Shown here: in pieces, positions 6,196 through 8,957 of the stretch | How the letters are laid out: each line of letters starts with the position of its first letter | How positions within the stretch are numbered: position 1 is the stretch's first letter | DNA from: Candidatus Curtissbacteria bacterium RIFCSPHIGHO2_12_FULL_41_17 | Lineage (GTDB): Bacteria > Patescibacteriota > Microgenomatia > Curtissbacterales > GWA2-41-24 | Assembly (NCBI GenBank): GCA_001774945.1 | Contig: MFBL01000048.1 | Span: 1-8,957, forward strand | Length of the DNA stretch: 8,957 nucleotides | Reading direction: 5' to 3' | The notes under the pieces: generated by a model | Databases searched by the model: none | Seen by the model: the letters and a program-made list of their open reading frames with translations, nothing else | Told to the model about the DNA's origin: nothing | Made by a program: the position numbers and the translations under genes

Positions 6196-7740
6196 ATGCT
6201 TGCCAAAGTAATTAGTGCAGCAGTTGTTGGCCTTGATGCCGTCCCAATCACAGTTGAAGTCGATATTGCCGCCATGGGTCTTCCATCATTCACCATTGTT
6301 GGTCTTCCGGACAAGGCAGTCGAAGAATCAAAGGAGAGAGTCCGCGCTGCCCTCAAAAATACGGGGGCTGACTTTCCCGCAAAAAGAATTACTGTCAACC
6401 TTGCCCCTGCCGATCTTCCCAAAGAAGGCCCTGCTTATGATTTGCCGATTGCTCTGGGTATTTTGATTGCCTCAGAACAGCTTTCTCCCCGCGATCTTTC
6501 AGATTCCATATTTTTAGGCGAGCTCTCGCTAGATGGCTCACTGCGGCGCATTTGGGGGGTTTTGCCATATGCCCTAATGGCTAAAGAATTAAAATTTAAA
6601 AATCTTTTTATCCCTAAGGATAACAGCCAAGAAGCGCAAATTGTCGACAAAATAACAGTTTACCCAGTTGTAAGCCTCAAACAGCTTTTTGAGCATTTTG
6701 CTACGTCCCACCTGCCGCAACTGAATCAAAAACCGATTATTCCGGCAAAGTTCAGGACACAAAAATACAGTGCAAATCTTGACAGCGAGTATGACTTCGA
6801 AAACATCAAAGGTCAGGAAAGCGCCAAAAGGGCTTTGGAGATTGCCGCAGCCGGAGGCCACAATGTACTGATGAAAGGCCCGCCGGGCGCCGGTAAAACT
6901 TTGATGGCAAGAAGCTTTGCCACAATTTTACCAAAACTGACTTTTGAGGAAAGCTTAGAAGTTACCAAAATTTATTCAGTCGCAAATTTGTTATCTTCCG
7001 ATCAGCCGATTATTACCTTTCGGCCTGTTCGCAATCCTCATCATACCACCAGCAATATTGGCTTAATCGGCGGGGGCAATATACCCAGACCCGGCGAAAT
7101 TTCCCTGAGCCACCGGGGAGTTTTGTTTTTGGATGAATTTCCGGAATTTCCCCGCCACGTACTTGAAGCTCTTCGCCAGCCTATGGAGGATGGCCATGTG
7201 ACTATCTCGCGTGCAGCCGGCTCAGTCCGTTTTCCGTCAAGATTCACATTGGTTGCCGCCGCCAACCCTTGTCCATGCGGTTTTTTTGGGGATGAAACCC
7301 GTAATTGTACTTGTAATCCGGGTATGATTACCCGTTATCAGAAACGCATTTCCGGACCAATTTTGGACAGAATCGATATGCACGTATCAGTCCCGGCAAT
7401 TCCACCTGGTAAGTTAACAGGCCAGTATCAATCAGAACCATCGGCAACTATTCAAAGGCGAGTCCAAAAAGCACGGGATGCACAACTCAGGCGATTTAAG
7501 GGGCTAAAAATTGCCTCTAATGCCGAAATGAATAACAAACAGCTCAAGGCCTTTTGCAATCTCGACGAACAATCGATTCTTCTCCTCAAACAGGCCATCT
7601 CCAAGCTCAATCTCTCCGCCCGTGCTTTCCACCGGGTCATCAAAATTGCAAGAACAATTGCAGATTTAGAAGACTCGGTGAAGATTAAAAGCAACCATAT
7701 TGCGGAAGCACTCCAATACAGACCTCAGGTAGAAAATTAA
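6196..7740 (+). CDS. comM: ComM/YifB-family Mg-chelatase-like AAA+ ATPase
   Basis: ComM-type proteins are hexameric AAA+ helicases that promote branch migration when incoming single-stranded DNA recombines in natural transformation; the fold is that of Mg-chelatase ChlI, but the role is not pigment synthesis. The 514 residues are full length. Order: N-terminal domain (about 1-165, opening MLAKVISAAVVGLDA as in the family); ATPase with Walker A GPPGAGKT (228-235), GLIGGG (289-294), Walker B VLFLDEF (309-315), sensor region AAANPCPCG with Cys pairs C359/C361 and C371/C373 that may bind zinc, and the Arg-finger region GPILDRIDMHV (387-397); then a C-terminal domain with LSARAFHRVIKIARTIADL (473-491). 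ATG 6196 matches the conserved N-terminus. There is no SD; it is probably translated from a leaderless message. No other competence gene is in view. Confidence 0.95.
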   Translation: MLAKVISAAVVGLDAVPITVEVDIAAMGLPSFTIVGLPDKAVEESKERVRAALKNTGADFPAKRITVNLAPADLPKEGPAYDLPIALGILIASEQLSPRDLSDSIFLGELSLDGSLRRIWGVLPYALMAKELKFKNLFIPKDNSQEAQIVDKITVYPVVSLKQLFEHFATSHLPQLNQKPIIPAKFRTQKYSANLDSEYDFENIKGQESAKRALEIAAAGGHNVLMKGPPGAGKTLMARSFATILPKLTFEESLEVTKIYSVANLLSSDQPIITFRPVRNPHHTTSNIGLIGGGNIPRPGEISLSHRGVLFLDEFPEFPRHVLEALRQPMEDGHVTISRAAGSVRFPSRFTLVAAANPCPCGFFGDETRNCTCNPGMITRYQKRISGPILDRIDMHVSVPAIPPGKLTGQYQSEPSATIQRRVQKARDAQLRRFKGLKIASNAEMNNKQLKAFCNLDEQSILLLKQAISKLNLSARAFHRVIKIARTIADLEDSVKIKSNHIAEALQYRPQVEN

Positions 7741-7856
7741 GATTAATTAATTTCAAGGTTTATTAAAACTTTATTCTCCATTTTTCGATAGACTGCCCAC
7801 ACTAGCAATCTTTTAACTCTGGGTGAAAGCTGGACGGATTATGATTCGGTTGTTTT

Positions 7857-8504
7857 TTAAAAGAGTCTTGCCCTAATTTTTTTGAGGCCTTCGATAATCG
7901 CTTTGCGATCTTCTTTCTCTCTTGCAATATGGATAACAGTCGGCATTACTGAAGCAATAATAATCACTAACACGATGGGGAGAAGATAGCGGTCGGCATT
8001 TGGTATTAGGCTACCGAGATAGAAGCCCGCAAGAGGAAGGGCAACCGCCCATAGAAGGGCTCCGAGCACATTATAGAAAAGAAATTTCGGGTAAGGCATA
8101 TTTCCTATTCCGGCTACAATGGGTGCAAAAGTTCTTATAACGGGCAGAAAGCGAGCGATGGTTACAGTTTTACCTCCGTGCTTTTCGTAAAATTGCTCAG
8201 CCCTCAGGAGATGTTTTTTGTGGAAAAAAATTGACTCTTCCTTATTAAAAAATCTTCTGCCTACTTTGTGGCCGAAGGCATAACCGACGGTGTCCCCCAA
8301 GACAGCTGCCAAAAAAAGCAAAGGGGTAAGAAATCTTATTTCAAAAAGACCCTGTGAGGCTAAAAAACCGGCGGTAAACAAAAGGCTGTCACCGGGTAAA
8401 AAAGCACCGATAAGAAGTCCCGATTCGGCAAACACTATGGCAAATAAGCCCAAATAGCCAACAGTTTCAATGAGCTTAATTAAATCTAGATGGAAAATAT
8501 CCAT
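7857..8504 (-). CDS. DedA-family membrane protein
   Basis: DedA proteins are inner-membrane lipid transporters; several recycle undecaprenyl phosphate or phosphatidylethanolamine, and loss affects envelope stress and drug resistance. The 215-residue product has the family motifs: E27 and D39 in ESGLLIGAFLPGDSLL, GDTVGYAFG (70-78), and R118 and R124 in RFLPVIRTFAPIVAG, followed by FYNVLGALLWA. These match E39, D51, R130 and R136 of E. coli YqjA in identity and spacing. About five membrane or re-entrant segments are visible; the tail is charged. The frame stays open to an ATG at 8612, but the 36 added residues are hydrophilic, unlike DedA, and encoded by a structured leader, so ATG 8504 is the start. 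GGAAG at 8512-8508 is a close SD, partly inside a hairpin. It is convergent with comM; the 116 bases between (7741-7856) show only a short AT palindrome and no good terminator. Confidence 0.92.
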   Translation of the reverse strand: MDIFHLDLIKLIETVGYLGLFAIVFAESGLLIGAFLPGDSLLFTAGFLASQGLFEIRFLTPLLFLAAVLGDTVGYAFGHKVGRRFFNKEESIFFHKKHLLRAEQFYEKHGGKTVTIARFLPVIRTFAPIVAGIGNMPYPKFLFYNVLGALLWAVALPLAGFYLGSLIPNADRYLLPIVLVIIIASVMPTVIHIAREKEDRKAIIEGLKKIRARLF

Positions 8505-8510
8505 AAACTT

Positions 8511-8532
8511 CCGAGGCCCTGTTAGGCCTCGG
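8511..8532 (-). promoter_or_regulatory. 8-bp hairpin between or over dedA ribosome-binding sites
   Basis: CCGAGGCC and GGCCTCGG pair perfectly around a 6-base loop, ending seven bases before the dedA ATG. Two G of the near SD (GGAAG, 8512-8508) are in the stem, so folding may block it. A better SD, AAAGGA, lies upstream of the hairpin at 8543-8538; with the hairpin folded its effective distance to ATG is about 11 nt, so the stem could also act as a spacer. Confidence 0.65.
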
Positions 8533-8551
8533 TGTTGTCCTTTAAGTTTAC

Positions 8552-8612
8552 ATGAGCGAGCAAGAATATTCCCAGTACTCGGAAGTATGTATTCGTTCTC
8601 CCTCGCATTCAT
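8552..8612 (-). other. Central arm of the dedA leader
   Basis: In + coordinates, 8552-8555 pairs with 8609-8612, 8556-8560 (GCGAG) with 8602-8606 (CTCGC), 8564-8568 (GAATA) with 8590-8594 (TATTC), and 8573-8579 with 8584-8589 around a four-base loop (UCCG on the RNA strand). An asymmetric internal loop (GGAGAAC opposite UUG in the RNA) separates the two lower helices and is the likeliest place for a binding site. Confidence 0.5.
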
Positions 8613-8614
8613 CA

Positions 8615-8631
8615 GTGGCCTAACAGACCAC
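8615..8631 (-). other. Hairpin 1 of the dedA leader
   Basis: The RNA reads GUGGUC-UGUUA-GGCCAC: six pairs including one U-G. On the plus strand the same position would be a C-A mismatch. The loop is complementary to that of hairpin 2. Confidence 0.5.
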
Positions 8632-8646
8632 GGTGTTCTGCGAGCG

Positions 8647-8676
8647 AATATAAAATGAGACTGCCTTAAATATTAA
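8647..8676 (-). promoter_or_regulatory. Predicted dedA promoter
   Basis: On the minus strand TTAATA (8676-8671) and TATATT (8652-8647) are separated by 18 bp. Transcription would begin near 8640, immediately before hairpin 1 of the leader. An inverted repeat AATCT/AGATT (8675-8679, 8686-8690) touches the -35. Confidence 0.45.
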
Positions 8677-8688
8677 TCTTAGCATAGA

Positions 8689-8710
8689 TTTTGCTGCGGG
8701 GCTTGCAAAA
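8689..8710. repeat. Inverted repeat between divergent promoters, possible operator
   Basis: TTTTGC (8689-8694) and GCAAAA (8705-8710) are exact reverse complements with a 10-base GC-rich spacer. The right arm covers the -35 of the plus-strand promoter, so a bound dimer could affect the promoter to its right and perhaps both. Confidence 0.35.
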
Positions 8711-8730
8711 AATTTGGGATTTAGTACAAT
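8703..8730 (+). promoter_or_regulatory. Predicted promoter of the UPF0182-like gene
   Basis: TTGCAA (8703-8708) and TACAAT (8725-8730) are separated by 16 bp. The start point would be near 8737, giving a leader of about 119 nt to the ATG at 8856. Confidence 0.55.
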
Positions 8731-8736
8731 TACGAT

Positions 8737-8855
8737 TGTCTAACATCGCCTTGGGTGATGGGGAGCAACAAAGACGAATGGTCAAAAACTTGCGTCTTGA
8801 AGCTAAGAACCATCATCAATTATAACCGGCCAAGACAGAAAGGACCGGTTTTTTT
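8737..8855 (+). ncRNA. Leader RNA or small RNA ending in an intrinsic terminator
   Basis: From the predicted start point the RNA can form a hairpin CAUCGCC-UUG-GGUGAUG (8744-8760, one G-U pair). It can then form an H-type pseudoknot: AAGACG (8771-8776) with CGUCUU (8793-8798), and AUGGU (8778-8782) with ACCAU (8809-8813). The terminator hairpin follows at 8824-8850. AAAAACU (8784-8790) could pair with GGUUUUU (8847-8853) and would break the terminator, giving a possible antiterminator. This is the usual layout of a transcriptional riboswitch or attenuator, but I recognise no known class. A free-standing terminated small RNA of the same extent is the main alternative. Confidence 0.45.
8824..8855 (+). 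terminator. Intrinsic terminator directly before the UPF0182-like ATG
   Basis: AACCGG (8824-8829) pairs with CCGGTT (8845-8850), extended by CC/GG with a bulged A8844 around a 10-base loop, followed by seven T (8849-8855). The ATG is the next base after the T-run overlap (8856). The SD AAGGA (8840-8844) is inside the hairpin, so folding would also hide it. Confidence 0.75.
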
Positions 8856-8957
8856 ATGAGAGCGACACGAATTTTTTCCTGGGCGTTTTTGGCAGTAGCA
8901 TTCTTTATATTCATTTTTTTCTCGAAAATATCCTCCCTAATTACCGACTGGTGGTGG
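8856..8957 (+). CDS. N-terminus of a UPF0182-like membrane protein (3' truncated by window)
   Basis: 34 codons are present and run off the window end. The product begins with a basic stretch (MRATR), a hydrophobic segment of about 17 residues (F7-F22), then SSLITDWWW. A short basic N-terminus, one membrane segment and a [YI]TDW[LW]W string is how UPF0182 (COG1615) proteins begin; these are large, multi-pass membrane proteins of unknown function. With so little visible the family call is tentative. The ATG is preceded by AAGGA 11 bases away, within a terminator hairpin. Confidence 0.55.
   Translation, partial: MRATRIFSWAFLAVAFFIFIFFSKISSLITDWWW

Larger units (their letters stand above)
8505..8640 (-). 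ncRNA. Structured 5' leader RNA of dedA, candidate cis-regulator
   Basis: Read on the minus strand, the roughly 136-nt leader has three folds in order: hairpin 1 (8631-8615), a central arm (8612-8552) and hairpin 2 (8532-8511), just before the start codon. The two hairpins are related: each follows AACACCG and has a stem of type GG[CU]C/GGCC. Their loops, UGUUA and UAACAG, are complementary, allowing a kissing interaction. Alternatively CUGUUAGGCC (8626→8617) pairs with GGCCUAACAG (8528→8519) over 10 bp, opening both hairpins and closing the central arm. A U-G pair in hairpin 1 and a UCCG (UNCG-type) loop in the arm exist only on the minus strand, which supports transcription towards dedA. 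I recognise no known riboswitch class; the ligand, if any, is unknown. Confidence 0.55.

Noticed and set aside
7741..7856. Terminator between the convergent comM and dedA genes
   Set aside because: Only ATTAATTAAT and a 4-bp CCCA/TGGG pairing are visible; the T-run at 7853-7858 has no stem before it.
8505..8612. Longer DedA reading frame starting at ATG 8612 (251 residues)
   Set aside because: The 36 extra residues are hydrophilic and unlike DedA N-termini, and the DNA is a dense set of inverted repeats. ATG 8504 gives the normal family start and length.
8590..8616. Hammerhead ribozyme core (CUGAUGA on the minus strand near 8614-8608)
   Set aside because: No GAAA follows at the right place, and no NUH cleavage site with stem III can be formed.
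8560..8620. Cobalamin riboswitch (GCCACUG and GGGAA strings in the dedA leader)
   Set aside because: The B12 box and the other conserved core segments are absent, so the matches look like chance.
8470..8658. 62-aa plus-strand frame across the dedA leader
   Set aside because: No SD and no recognisable protein; it is antisense to dedA and runs through the hairpins.
8750..8800. Fluoride or manganese riboswitch (GGUGAUGGGGAGC string)
   Set aside because: The second conserved halves of both classes are missing and the pairing layout differs.

Overview
The window is AT-rich, gene-dense bacterial chromosome using the standard genetic code, with TGA read as stop. Housekeeping genes are packed tightly (8-nt overlap of guaA and rdgB, 2-nt gap between the permease and the nuclease, 1 nt between the convergent rdgB and gtrA). 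Several starts have no Shine-Dalgarno (SD) sequence. Gene content (PurC, GuaA, an archaeal/eukaryote-like Ham1 pyrophosphatase, GtrA, a lactate permease, a small anchored nuclease, YifB/ComM, DedA, a UPF0182-like protein) and style fit an uncultured small-genome lineage such as Candidate Phyla Radiation/Patescibacteria (perhaps Microgenomates). That assignment is an inference from style and has not been tested by phylogeny. I saw no tRNA, rRNA, CRISPR, transposase or prophage gene.

Layout. 1-2338 (+): a purine block, with the 3' end of purC, then guaA, then rdgB overlapping guaA. A perfect 13-bp inverted repeat sits across the purC stop, and a second hairpin covers the guaA SD. 2340-2927 (-): a GtrA-family membrane protein with two extra N-terminal membrane segments, convergent with rdgB. 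3095-5501 (+): an L-lactate permease family transporter followed by a membrane-anchored staphylococcal-nuclease homologue, which is broken by a one-base deletion in a C tract near 5232-5236. 5565-6149 (+): an unrecognised 194-aa protein with its own extended -10 promoter. 6196-7740 (+): comM/yifB, with a perfect TATAAT six bases before its ATG and hence probably leaderless. 7857-8504 (-): a DedA-family protein. 8856-8957 (+): the first 34 codons of a UPF0182-like membrane protein.

The most interesting part is the 351-base non-coding gap 8505-8855 between the divergent dedA and UPF0182-like genes. Each gene seems to have its own promoter and its own structured leader RNA. The dedA leader (about 136 nt, minus strand) holds two related hairpins with complementary loops (UGUUA and UAACA) around a central arm. 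The two hairpins can instead pair with each other over 10 bp, and the second one overlaps or spaces the ribosome binding site. The leader on the other side (about 119 nt, plus strand) can form a pseudoknot and ends in a textbook intrinsic terminator whose T-run touches the ATG. Neither matches a riboswitch class I can recognise by eye. They are the best candidates for undescribed cis-regulatory RNAs here.
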